The position numbers were made by a program, and so were the translations under genes. Shown here piece by piece: positions 1-5,606 of a stretch of 5,606 bases of DNA. The first letter of the stretch is position 1. Each line of letters opens with the position of its first letter. The stretch comes from Bacillota bacterium (GTDB taxonomy: Bacteria; Bacillota; Dethiobacteria; DTU022; JAAZDR01). The notes beneath the pieces are model-generated. The model was given only the letters and a program-made list of their open reading frames with translations. It was not told where the DNA came from and made no database searches. The stretch is taken from NCBI GenBank assembly GCA_012512705.1, contig JAAZDR010000139.1, positions 1-5,606 of the forward strand, read 5' to 3'.

Positions 1-720
1 AGAAGGATCGACCTTATTAATCGCCTTTGTCTCTGAGGCAATTAGTGGGGCATAGCCACCAGTAGCAACAACCAATGGCGGAGTTGGAAATTCGGCACTC
101 ATGCGCTTTACTATACCTTCCACCTGGCCTACAAAACCGTATATTATTCCTGCTTGCATCCCAGAGATTGTATTTTTGCCAACAACCTGTTTAGGTCGCA
201 CCAGCTCTACCCGTGGCAACTTCGCAGCATAGCGAAAAAGGGCATCAACAGAGATACCGATCCCTGGAGCAATCGCCCCACCAAGGTACTCCCCCTGCCC
301 AGAGATAGCACAAAATGTAGTTGCTGTGCCAAAGTCAACAATAATCAGTGGGCCTCCATAGAGACGATAGCCACTTACAGCATTGACTATCCTGTCGGCA
401 CCCACTTCTTGTGGATTATCAACAAGTATATTCAACCCTGTCTCCACATCTTGTCCAACAAACAAGGGCGTTACCCTAAAATATTTTTGTGACATTTTTT
501 TCAATACGAACGTTAATGGCGGCACAACATTAGAGATGATAATCCCCTTAATTTCTTCAGTCTTAAAGTTACTCTGGGTAAGTAAATTTTTGATGATTAC
601 GCCGTATTCATCTTCAGTTTTGCATCTGTCAGTGGAGATACGCCAATATACTTTGAGTTTGTCATTTTCATAGATTCCCAGCATAATGTGGGTATTGCCG
701 ACATCGATCGCTAGTAACAT
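1..720 (-). CDS. coaX: Type III pantothenate kinase, 3' end cut by window edge
   Basis: Type III pantothenate kinase phosphorylates pantothenate with ATP, the first step of coenzyme A synthesis, in the cytosol. The frame reads 240 codons from ATG at 720-718 and is still open at base 1. The family is usually about 255-260 residues, so roughly 15-20 C-terminal residues lie outside. Visible ASKHA-fold signatures are the N-terminal phosphate-1 motif AIDVGNT (residues 4-10), the GADR motif at 107-110 whose Asp109 matches the catalytic Asp of the family, the phosphate-2 motif DFGTATTF at 129-136, the GGAIAPGI segment at 147-154, and ATGGYAP at 219-225. A purine-rich AGAGAGGG lies just upstream of the ATG and supports the start. 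The gene diverges from the CPBP gene across 135 bp. No canonical promoter was found there. The type III enzyme is not known to be feedback-inhibited by CoA. Identification is secure. Confidence 0.96.
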   Translation of the reverse strand, partial: MLLAIDVGNTHIMLGIYENDKLKVYWRISTDRCKTEDEYGVIIKNLLTQSNFKTEEIKGIIISNVVPPLTFVLKKMSQKYFRVTPLFVGQDVETGLNILVDNPQEVGADRIVNAVSGYRLYGGPLIIVDFGTATTFCAISGQGEYLGGAIAPGIGISVDALFRYAAKLPRVELVRPKQVVGKNTISGMQAGIIYGFVGQVEGIVKRMSAEFPTPPLVVATGGYAPLIASETKAINKVDPS

Positions 721-855
721 TTTCAACCCTCTCTCTTGAAAGATTTATTGCCTATTAGTTCTTGTTTGTTTTATTCATCTTTATTTTTGCAGGAACATGG
801 CTAATCACGTCGAAACTGAAATAAAGCCATCTGCTGCAAGGAGCGAAAATATAAC
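721..855. other. Divergent intergenic region between coaX and the CPBP gene
   Basis: This 135-bp A/T-rich stretch must carry the 5' signals of both divergent genes. On the minus strand the purine run AGAGAGGG precedes the coaX ATG. On the plus strand AAGGAG at 838-843 lies 12 nt before the CPBP ATG at 856, a slightly long spacing. No convincing -35/-10 pair was found by eye for either direction. A 20-codon plus-strand ORF (ATG 797 to TGA 857-859) overlaps the CPBP start as ATGA, but its own ribosome binding site (AGGA only 2 nt from the ATG) is poor, so it is not called as a gene. Confidence 0.5.
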
Positions 856-2124
856 ATGAATTTCAAATCAATGAACTCATTTATCCAGTTGCTTATTCTC
901 CTGCTTACCGTAATTGTTTGCAGCTTTTTAGCTTTTATGATTGTCTATTATGAACCTGACTCCCCAGGACGCCTTCCTTATACTTATGAAATTAAGGAGG
1001 TATACAGGTTTGAGCCCTGGCAGCTCAATCTTGGTGAAATTGAGCTCTCTTATCCAAAAGGGGGAATAATCATCCCTGCATATGAACAAGAACAGTTTTC
1101 CGCAGCAATAATCAAAGGGCCAGGGGTAAAACCCATATTCCTCGCTCTCGATGGACAAAAATTTGAATCCTTGAAAAAAGACATTATCTTTGTTCCTGTA
1201 AAAAATAATCTGATCAAAAGTAAAGAGATCGAGTATTTCTATGAACAGCCGCATCTTCCCCTTGTGCAAGTTTTAGGTTTCCCGCGCGTCTTTCCACCCC
1301 CTGCAAACGCTTTTTACCTGCACTTTTTAACAGGTAACGGACAAAATTATCCTGAACCGATCTATTCTGAGTCCGGAGAAAGAATCTATTGTACCGCTTC
1401 ATTATATTCTTTGTTAACTGTAATAATCCTGCTGGTTATCCTTATCCTTTCCCTGGATTATCCATACCCGCGGGAGTGGGACAAATTCTTTCAGACGGCT
1501 CTAAACCCAGCAGAAATCCTTGGATTGCTCTTTTTTGCCGCCCTGGCCTTTACAACTGAAAGCATGGTGCGTTTTTACGGACTGGAAACTTGTATGCTCT
1601 TTATTGGTTATGGCAGTGGGGCATTAATTTTATTCTTGTTAAGTATACGTAAAATATCTTCACCACACCTAGGTCTAAAGGAAACTGCTATAGGTCGTTC
1701 TATGATGCTAGCGATCGCCATTGCCGTACTCTTAACCTTTTTAGCTGCTTTTAAAATTCCAATTGGCATCAAGCCGGGAAGTTTTTTTCAACACCTATTA
1801 ATTTTTTTGCTGCTTTTATTGACAGCGGCCCTTGGGCGGGAGATTGTCTGGCGGGGATATATACAAGCCACTTTAATGCGCCTTGCAGGACCGTGGATTG
1901 GGCTGTTCAGCACTGCTATTCTTGCTGGTGCGATGCATATCCTTATCCTCTACTTTTTTGACCCTTATCTCCTTCAGTACCCCTTTACACTTTTGGAAGG
2001 ACTCCTATTCGCCCCAGCTGGCGCCTTAATCTTTGGCCTACTTTATCTACGCACTAAAAGTATTCTCGGTTCAACGCTTCTCCACGCCCTGCTCCTATTT
2101 TTACCAGAATTTTTGGTGTTTTAA
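856..2124 (+). CDS. CPBP (CAAX protease/Abi-type) family membrane protein with degenerate active site
   Basis: Predicted 422-residue polytopic membrane protein of the CPBP intramembrane metalloprotease superfamily (Rce1/Abi relatives). One membrane helix (about 9-31) is followed by a probable extracytoplasmic domain (about 32-180) that I do not recognise. About eight more hydrophobic segments follow, near 181-200, 219-236, 245-263, 280-298, 308-327, 346-366, 378-397 and 403-420. The superfamily motifs can be placed but are incomplete. Motif 1 (EExxxR) reads REIVWR, so Arg328 replaces the first Glu while Glu329 and Arg333 remain. Motif 2 keeps His361 but has Ala357 in place of the usual Phe. 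Motif 3 keeps His410 with Leu414 in place of Asn. Loss of the first Glu and the Asn, both catalytic in the archaeal Rce1 structure, suggests altered or lost proteolysis (inference). ATG 856 follows AAGGAG at 12 nt; Met6 at 871 is an alternative start. It is the only plus-strand gene and has its own terminator. Substrate and role are unknown. Confidence 0.8.
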   Translation: MNFKSMNSFIQLLILLLTVIVCSFLAFMIVYYEPDSPGRLPYTYEIKEVYRFEPWQLNLGEIELSYPKGGIIIPAYEQEQFSAAIIKGPGVKPIFLALDGQKFESLKKDIIFVPVKNNLIKSKEIEYFYEQPHLPLVQVLGFPRVFPPPANAFYLHFLTGNGQNYPEPIYSESGERIYCTASLYSLLTVIILLVILILSLDYPYPREWDKFFQTALNPAEILGLLFFAALAFTTESMVRFYGLETCMLFIGYGSGALILFLLSIRKISSPHLGLKETAIGRSMMLAIAIAVLLTFLAAFKIPIGIKPGSFFQHLLIFLLLLLTAALGREIVWRGYIQATLMRLAGPWIGLFSTAILAGAMHILILYFFDPYLLQYPFTLLEGLLFAPAGALIFGLLYLRTKSILGSTLLHALLLFLPEFLVF

Positions 2125-2130
2125 ACTAGC

Positions 2131-2184
2131 TTCCAGATAGAAAAGGAGCTTCCCAGGCGTAGGAAGCTCCTTTTCTATCTGGAA
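2131..2184. terminator. Bidirectional rho-independent terminator, perfect 23-bp stem
   Basis: Arms 2131-2153 and 2162-2184 are exact reverse complements (23 bp) around an 8-nt loop. The core GGAGCTTCC/GGAAGCTCC is flanked by AAAA and TTTT, so either strand gives a G/C-rich hairpin followed by TTTTCTATCT. It starts 7 bp after the CPBP stop and ends 10 bp before the folT stop on the other strand, which is the expected place for a shared terminator between convergent genes. The outer 10 bp extend the stem beyond what termination needs. Confidence 0.9.
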
Positions 2185-2193
2185 ACATGTCTC

Positions 2194-2718
2194 TCATAGC
2201 GAACGAACCCAAGCAAGAATTTTTAAACGTACGGTAGGCATATAAACAACAAATCCATAAATAGGTATCTGAATTAACGTAGCGATTAGCCGCGGGGGAA
2301 GTAAGACCCGAAAAGATACCCCGTAGATTAAAGTTAGGCCATAAGTGGTAAGCAGTAACCCGGCAAACAACTCTGTTACAGTTACGAGCAAAAACACTCG
2401 TAATAGGGTCAGCCTCTTTTGCCTGAACAAAATGAGCAAAAGGCCTGGTAGTATCCCGCGGACAATTGAAGCTAAAAATACGTATGGGTTGGGGAAAACT
2501 GCACCAAAAGTATTAAACCAGAACCCTAGCAAATCCGCTATCCCCCCCACAATACCACCAGCTAACGGCCCGAGCACGATACTGGAAATATAGATCGGGA
2601 TCGGTCCAAAACCAACACGTATAAACGGAGTAAACATTATACTGGCAAAACGTGTTAGGATAATGCTCATCGCCACGAGAATACCGCTGATCACAATCTG
2701 CCTTGTTGATAAACGCAT
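2194..2718 (-). CDS. folT: Folate-family ECF transporter S component (FolT)
   Basis: Substrate-binding membrane subunit of an energy-coupling-factor importer for folates. It works with a shared EcfA-EcfA'-EcfT module, which is not encoded here and must lie elsewhere. The 174-residue product is highly hydrophobic with about six membrane segments, the usual size for an S component. Family features are the MRLSTRQIV start, a small-residue GxxxA pattern in helix 1 (Gly12, Ala16) of the kind that contacts EcfT, TRFASI then RVGFGPIPI at 34-42, a glycine-rich LGPLAGGIVGGIADLLGF segment, and a C-terminal LPPRLIATLIQIPIYG segment. The start is fixed by AAAGGAGGTG at 2736-2727, 8 nt before ATG 2718. 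An upstream THF riboswitch independently supports folate as the substrate and predicts repression when THF is abundant. The gene lies downstream of fhs and could also receive read-through from it. Confidence 0.93.
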   Translation of the reverse strand: MRLSTRQIVISGILVAMSIILTRFASIMFTPFIRVGFGPIPIYISSIVLGPLAGGIVGGIADLLGFWFNTFGAVFPNPYVFLASIVRGILPGLLLILFRQKRLTLLRVFLLVTVTELFAGLLLTTYGLTLIYGVSFRVLLPPRLIATLIQIPIYGFVVYMPTVRLKILAWVRSL

Positions 2719-2727
2719 TTAAAATAC

Positions 2728-2806
2728 ACCTCCTTTCCCTTGAGATGGGCAGGCTGCCACATCCAAGAGAAAAGAGGTTAGATATACTTACTCCAGGTGC
2801 AGCAGC
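2728..2806 (-). promoter_or_regulatory. Expression platform of the folT THF riboswitch: SD-sequestering hairpin and competing antisequestor
   Basis: Two mutually exclusive folds can be drawn by hand. In the sequestor, 2778-2763 pairs with 2743-2728 in 16 contiguous pairs (three G-U), taking up the whole folT Shine-Dalgarno. An apical stem continues it, with 2762-2760 on 2747-2745 and 2758-2755 on 2751-2748. In the antisequestor, 2806-2798 pairs with 2761-2753 (9 contiguous pairs, two G-U). It can extend through 2797-2787 against 2773-2763 with a bulged A2762 and two U-U mismatches, which would use up the sequestor's left arm. No U-tract follows the sequestor, so control is expected at translation rather than by transcription termination. 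Free energies were not computed. Confidence 0.7.
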
Positions 2807-2903
2807 GGACGCGGTGCCATAACGCAGGCATGTTACTGAAGCCTTTCGTCTAAGGGCAACTTCCCATCCCCTAGCACTTAACGCATGACACCTACTCTGC
2901 CAC
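2799..2903 (-). ncRNA. Tetrahydrofolate (THF) riboswitch aptamer upstream of folT
   Basis: The minus strand carries conserved words of the THF riboswitch in order: GCAGAGTAGG at 2900-2891, GCGTTAAGTG near 2884-2875, a GGGATGGGAAGTTG loop region at 2870-2857, ACGAA at 2849-2845, and GGCACCGCGTCCGCTGC at 2818-2802. Helices can be drawn: P1 pairs 2903-2897 with 2805-2799 (7 bp, extendable by U2904-A2798), P2 pairs 2892-2886 with 2819-2813 (7 bp, one G-U), a hairpin pairs 2874-2868 with 2856-2850 around an 11-nt loop, and a short stem pairs 2844-2841 with 2829-2826. The element binds reduced folates and typically precedes folate transport and synthesis genes in Bacillota, which fits folT directly downstream. 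Stem names are my own assignment. Confidence 0.93.
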
Positions 2904-2920
2904 AAATTATATTCCTATAT

Positions 2921-2940
2921 CCCCCATCTCGCGAGGGGTG
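2921..2940 (-). other. 5' leader hairpin with GCGA (GNRA) tetraloop
   Basis: On the minus strand 2938-2933 (CCCCTC) pairs with 2928-2922 (GATGGGG with U2926 bulged) around the loop GCGA at 2932-2929. If the promoter at 2976-2948 is correct, transcription begins near 2941 and this hairpin caps the folT mRNA just ahead of the riboswitch. No T-run follows it, so it is not a good terminator for fhs. A role in 5' end protection is inference. Confidence 0.45.
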
Positions 2941-2947
2941 TTAATTA

Positions 2948-2976
2948 ATTATAGCAACTACCTCACAAAGGGGCAA
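2948..2976 (-). promoter_or_regulatory. Sigma-A-type promoter for the folT riboswitch transcript
   Basis: Minus-strand TTGCCC at 2976-2971, a 17-nt spacer and a perfect TATAAT at 2953-2948. The predicted start near 2941 would include the complete aptamer, whose P1 begins at about 2904. It lies between the fhs stop and the riboswitch, so folT can be transcribed independently of fhs. The -35 box matches consensus at 4 of 6 positions. Confidence 0.65.
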
Positions 2977-2995
2977 GATCTGCGTCAATCATAAT

Positions 2996-4759
2996 TTAAA
3001 ACAGTCCTTTTACTTTTCCGGTCTCTACATCGACGTCAATACGCCGATAAGCGGGATCGGATGAAGTGCCCGGCATCAGCGATATGGTCCCAGCCACCGG
3101 CACAACAAAACCTGCCCCCTCATAAGTGAGAATATCGCGAACATTGAGCCGCCAGCCTTTAGGGATCCCTTTAATAGCTGGATTATCGCTTAAACTAAGA
3201 TGAGTCTTCACCATACACGTTCCCAGCTTCTGCATCTCCGGATCCTCTTCCATGCGCTTGATTTTTTCCAACGCGACTGATGAATAGTCAACACCATCTG
3301 CCCCATAAACTTCTTTGGCAATAAGTTCAATTCGTTCGCGTAGCGGGATCTCGAGCTCATAAAGATATTTAAATTCATTAGGTTCTTCACAGGCGGCAAT
3401 AACAGCATCAGCAAGCTCTAAAGCTCCATCCCCACCATATCTCCAGTGATTGGAGAAAGCCACCTTGGCGCCGGCAGCCTCTGCTATCCGGCGCACAGCC
3501 TGAATCTCGTTTTCTGTATCCGTGTGGAAAGCATTGATACAGACTACAGGGTTAATCCCCGCTTTTTTAATCGTATTAATGTGGTGAACCATATTGGCAC
3601 AGCCTTTTTCCACCCATTCCACATTTTCTTCCCGATAAACAGGATCAAGTGGTTTTCCCGGAACAGGCATAGGCGCACCGCCGTGGCATTTGAGGCCACG
3701 GATAGTAGTAACCAAAACTGCACAGTGGGGTTTTAACCCAGAGATACGGCATTTAAGGTTCCAGAACTTCTCAAAACCGATATCTGCACCAAAACCGGAT
3801 TCCGTGATTACATAGTCGGCAAGCTTTAAGCCTAACCGGTCGGCAATAATGGAAGACTGTCCGATGGCGATATTAGCAAACGGTCCGGCATGGACAAATA
3901 CGGGCTGCCCTTCCAAAGTCTGCATCAGGTTGGGATTGATGGCATCTACCATCCAGGCAGTCATCGCTCCGTCCACCTCTAGGTCAGCAGTGGTCACAGG
4001 ATTACCTGTTTTATCATAAGCAACAACAATCTTGCCCATGCGTTCACGCATATCCTTTAAATCTTTAGCCACGGAAAGGATCGCCATTACTTCCGAAGAA
4101 ACGGCGATCGCAAAGCCAGATTCCATCATAAACCCGTCTCGTTTGCCGCCCAGCCCGATAACAATGCGCCGTAAAGCCTGAGCACAAAAATCAATGACCC
4201 ATTTCATCTGTACATTACGCGGATCTATGTTCAATCTTTTGAGGTTAATTTTAGCCAGATGCTGATCATCGTAATTAAATTCATGCTGCATGCGTGAAGT
4301 CAGAGCGACCATAGCTAAATTATGAGCATTCATAATCGCGTTTATATCACCTGTCAAGCCGAGGGAAAAAGGGGCAAACGGTATACACTGTGATAATCCC
4401 CCACCGGCAGCGGATCCCTTAATGTTCATTGTTGGCCCGCCTGAAGGCTGGCGGATAGTAGCAATAACTCTTTTGTCCCGTTTACCCATCCCCTGCGTCA
4501 GACCCATCGTTGTTGTTGATTTGCCTTCACCTAATGGTGTCGGAGTGATAGCAGTGACAACAATATATTTGCCGTTAGGCTTATCTGCAAGACGCTGTAA
4601 TACTTTTTTAAAATCTACCTTCGCCACATGATGTCCATAAGGCAAAAGCTCTTCTTTCTCCAGTTCAAGTTCTTCAGCAAGCTGATAGACATCTTTCATC
4701 GAACTTTCCGCTGCTACGGCGATCTCCCAATCCGCATGCTTGGTTGGGTCAAGACCCAT
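2996..4759 (-). CDS. fhs: Formate-tetrahydrofolate ligase (10-formyl-THF synthetase), divergent sequence type
   Basis: Cytosolic enzyme joining formate to tetrahydrofolate with ATP to give 10-formyl-THF. It is the entry to the methyl branch of the Wood-Ljungdahl pathway and can also run in reverse to make ATP from formyl-THF. The product is 587 residues from ATG 4759, longer than the usual 555-560. AGGAGG at 4773-4768 is 8 nt from this ATG but only 5 nt from an in-frame TTG at 4762, so ATG is preferred. The P-loop region [11 protein letters not shown] lies at 72-82 with Lys80, KGSAAGGG at 114-121, [12 protein letters not shown] at 322-333, and the conserved Trp439 in HWRYGGDGA. The C-terminus ends GKVKGLF. 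The classical REPSLGP signature reads RQPSGGP (103-109), and the region 362-380 is longer than in the Moorella-type enzyme. Family identity is secure. Whether it serves acetogenesis, syntrophic oxidation or only biosynthesis cannot be read here. It has its own promoter region after the ftsH terminator. Confidence 0.96.
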   Translation of the reverse strand: MGLDPTKHADWEIAVAAESSMKDVYQLAEELELEKEELLPYGHHVAKVDFKKVLQRLADKPNGKYIVVTAITPTPLGEGKSTTTMGLTQGMGKRDKRVIATIRQPSGGPTMNIKGSAAGGGLSQCIPFAPFSLGLTGDINAIMNAHNLAMVALTSRMQHEFNYDDQHLAKINLKRLNIDPRNVQMKWVIDFCAQALRRIVIGLGGKRDGFMMESGFAIAVSSEVMAILSVAKDLKDMRERMGKIVVAYDKTGNPVTTADLEVDGAMTAWMVDAINPNLMQTLEGQPVFVHAGPFANIAIGQSSIIADRLGLKLADYVITESGFGADIGFEKFWNLKCRISGLKPHCAVLVTTIRGLKCHGGAPMPVPGKPLDPVYREENVEWVEKGCANMVHHINTIKKAGINPVVCINAFHTDTENEIQAVRRIAEAAGAKVAFSNHWRYGGDGALELADAVIAACEEPNEFKYLYELEIPLRERIELIAKEVYGADGVDYSSVALEKIKRMEEDPEMQKLGTCMVKTHLSLSDNPAIKGIPKGWRLNVRDILTYEGAGFVVPVAGTISLMPGTSSDPAYRRIDVDVETGKVKGLF

Positions 4760-4765
4760 CAATCT

Positions 4766-4773
4766 AACCTCCT
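4766..4773 (-). promoter_or_regulatory. Ribosome binding site that decides the fhs start
   Basis: Minus-strand AGGAGGTT is a near-perfect Shine-Dalgarno. It leaves 8 nt between AGGAGG and ATG 4759, but only 5 nt to the overlapping in-frame TTG at 4762. This favours the 587-residue product over one that is one residue longer. Confidence 0.8.
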
Positions 4774-4892
4774 CAGTCAGTATATATTCTTCCGTTTACA
4801 AGAAAAGATAATACCAATACCACGTTTACTCCCTTGCGTGCTAAATTAGTCTGCAAAAATTCTATATCTTACTATCAATATCCTGCTAAATT

Positions 4893-4921
4893 ATTATAAG
4901 CAATCCTAGAAACGCGTTTAA
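4893..4921 (-). promoter_or_regulatory. Possible sigma-A promoter for fhs
   Basis: A perfect minus-strand TATAAT lies at 4898-4893. At 17-nt spacing the upstream hexamer is TTAAAC (4921-4916), matching the -35 consensus at only 3 of 6 positions. It sits directly behind the ftsH terminator and ahead of fhs, so a promoter is needed here. The predicted leader of about 125 nt (4886-4760) shows no riboswitch I recognise. A 10-nt direct repeat, TAATTTAGCA, occurs at 4893-4884 and 4848-4839, the first copy touching the -10 box. Confidence 0.45.
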
Positions 4922-4954
4922 AAAAATCGAGGCAAAGGATTGCCCCTGCCTCGA
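4920..4954 (-). terminator. Rho-independent terminator after ftsH
   Basis: On the minus strand TCGAGGCAGGGG (4954-4943) pairs with CCTTTGCCTCGA (4938-4927) in 12 bp, two of them G-U, around the loop CAAT. Seven T follow at 4926-4920. It lies about 40 nt after the ftsH stop codon, so it should end the ftsH transcript and separate it from fhs. Confidence 0.93.
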
Positions 4955-4994
4955 CAGGCTGTAATCAGATAAAAAACTTTTCGTTTTAATCTTA

Positions 4995-5606
4995 TTAAGA
5001 GTCGCCTTTATTCTGATCATCGGTCCCTTTACTCTGAAAACTAATCCTTATTTTTTTTTCGGGCACTTGTTTATCTTCTTTTTTGTTTTTTTCTGCCGAG
5101 GGAGAATCGTCTGCCTGCTCATTTTTGTTTTGATTGCCTGCTCCGCTTTCCGGACTGTCTTTCTCGGCGCTTGTCTTTTCTTCGGTCTCCTGAAGGTCCT
5201 CTAAACTCTTGCCTTCCATAATTGCTTCAATCTCAGCAGCATCCATAGTTTCTTTTTCAAGCAGCGCATTCGCAATCTGTTCTAATTTATCACGATTGTT
5301 GCGGATCGTTTCCTCCGCCTTACGATAACACCGGTCAATAATATTGCGGATCTCTTTATCAATTGCCTTAGCAATCTCCTCACTGAAATCACGATCGCGG
5401 GCAAGATCGCGGCCAAGAAAAACTTGCCCTTGTTTTTTACCCAGAGTAATCGGACCGAGCTCTTCGCTCATCCCATATTCCATAATCATCTGGCGGACAA
5501 TCGAAGTAGCGCGTTCCAAGTCATTCTGCGCACCAGTACTGATCTCGTTTAAAACAACCTGTTCCGCCACTCTGCCGGCTAACAAAGTACTAACACGGTC
5601 GAGGAG
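4995..5606 (-). CDS. ftsH: ATP-dependent zinc metalloprotease FtsH, C-terminal part only
   Basis: FtsH is a membrane-anchored hexameric AAA+ protease that degrades unassembled membrane proteins and selected regulators. Only the last 203 codons are present; the frame enters from the right edge, so the AAA domain and HExxH motif lie outside. The fragment begins [16 protein letters not shown] and contains [13 protein letters not shown], whose Asp (fragment residue 29) corresponds to the third zinc ligand of peptidase M41. It continues with the family segments YGMSEELGP and the helical region leading to [19 protein letters not shown]. After this comes a tail of about 69 residues rich in Glu, Lys, Asp, Ser, Asn and Gln, probably disordered, and longer than the short tails I recall in many FtsH proteins. 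A run of nine A on the coding strand (5059-5051) lies 21 codons from the end. Transcription stops at the terminator about 40 nt downstream. Confidence 0.95.
   Translation of the reverse strand, partial: LLDRVSTLLAGRVAEQVVLNEISTGAQNDLERATSIVRQMIMEYGMSEELGPITLGKKQGQVFLGRDLARDRDFSEEIAKAIDKEIRNIIDRCYRKAEETIRNNRDKLEQIANALLEKETMDAAEIEAIMEGKSLEDLQETEEKTSAEKDSPESGAGNQNKNEQADDSPSAEKNKKEDKQVPEKKIRISFQSKGTDDQNKGDS

Noticed and set aside
154..673. Two plus-strand open frames (154-492 and 383-673)
   Set aside because: Both are antisense to coaX, whose minus-strand frame carries all the kinase motifs. They have no ribosome binding site and no recognisable domain.
928..1402. Minus-strand open frames opposite the CPBP gene
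   Set aside because: They are antisense shadows of a longer frame that has family motifs, membrane helices and a ribosome binding site.
2513..2905. Minus-strand 130-codon open frame covering the folT leader and the first part of folT
   Set aside because: It overlaps folT in another frame and runs through the THF riboswitch and the SD hairpin. The protein has Cys/Arg-rich out-of-frame character and no family resemblance. The RNA elements explain the region.
2906..2911. Second TATAAT on the minus strand, just before the riboswitch
   Set aside because: The hexamer 17 nt upstream (TCGCGA) does not resemble a -35 box, and the start near 2899 would remove the 5' strand of P1. The TATAAT at 2953-2948 fits better.
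2921..2940. Hairpin considered as the fhs rho-independent terminator
   Set aside because: It has a short stem with a bulge and no T-run on the minus strand. It also sits at the predicted 5' end of the folT transcript.
3208..4849. Several short frames inside or opposite fhs, including a plus-strand frame over the fhs start (4628-4849)
   Set aside because: The fhs product is conserved end to end, and these frames show no motif or credible start signal.
4760..4886. Riboswitch in the fhs leader
   Set aside because: The roughly 125-nt leader was checked by eye for THF-aptamer words and for a strong hairpin over the SD. Neither was found; only short A/T-rich repeats are visible.

Overview
The window looks like chromosomal housekeeping DNA from an anaerobic Bacillota (Clostridia-type) bacterium. 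The reasons are strong AGGAGG-type ribosome binding sites, A/T-rich intergenic regions with sigma-A-like promoters, a folate ECF transporter S component behind a tetrahydrofolate (THF) riboswitch, a type III pantothenate kinase, and a formate-THF ligase gene beside ftsH. The species cannot be named from this sequence. No mobile element, CRISPR array, tRNA or rRNA was seen.

Layout from right to left, the direction in which most genes are read. (1) 4995-5606, minus: the 3' end of ftsH, open at the right edge, with the third zinc ligand region of the M41 protease and a long charged tail. (2) 4920-4954: a strong rho-independent terminator for ftsH. (3) 4763-4919: a promoter and leader region for fhs. 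(4) 2996-4759, minus: fhs, formate-tetrahydrofolate ligase, of a sequence type that departs from the classical acetogen and clostridial enzyme. (5) 2719-2995: the folT control region, with a sigma-A-like promoter, a 5' GCGA-loop hairpin, a THF riboswitch aptamer and an expression platform that can hide the folT ribosome binding site. (6) 2194-2718, minus: folT. (7) 2131-2184: a perfect 23-bp inverted repeat acting as a bidirectional terminator between convergent genes. (8) 856-2124, plus: a membrane protein of the CPBP/CAAX-protease (Rce1/Abi) superfamily whose active-site motifs are partly degenerate. (9) 1-720, minus: coaX, open at the left edge and lacking only about its last 15-20 codons.

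The genes share a cofactor theme. FolT imports folate and its expression is predicted to fall when THF is plentiful. Fhs uses THF to capture formate as 10-formyl-THF. CoaX starts coenzyme A synthesis. The CPBP gene is the only one on the plus strand and sits between folT and coaX as a separately terminated unit, which suggests insertion into an otherwise co-oriented minus-strand series.

The most interesting item is the folT leader. The 8-nt 5' strand of the riboswitch P1 helix (TGTGGCAG) is repeated exactly in the expression platform. This gives a readable model for a translational OFF switch by competition for one shared strand. No wholly new system was found.
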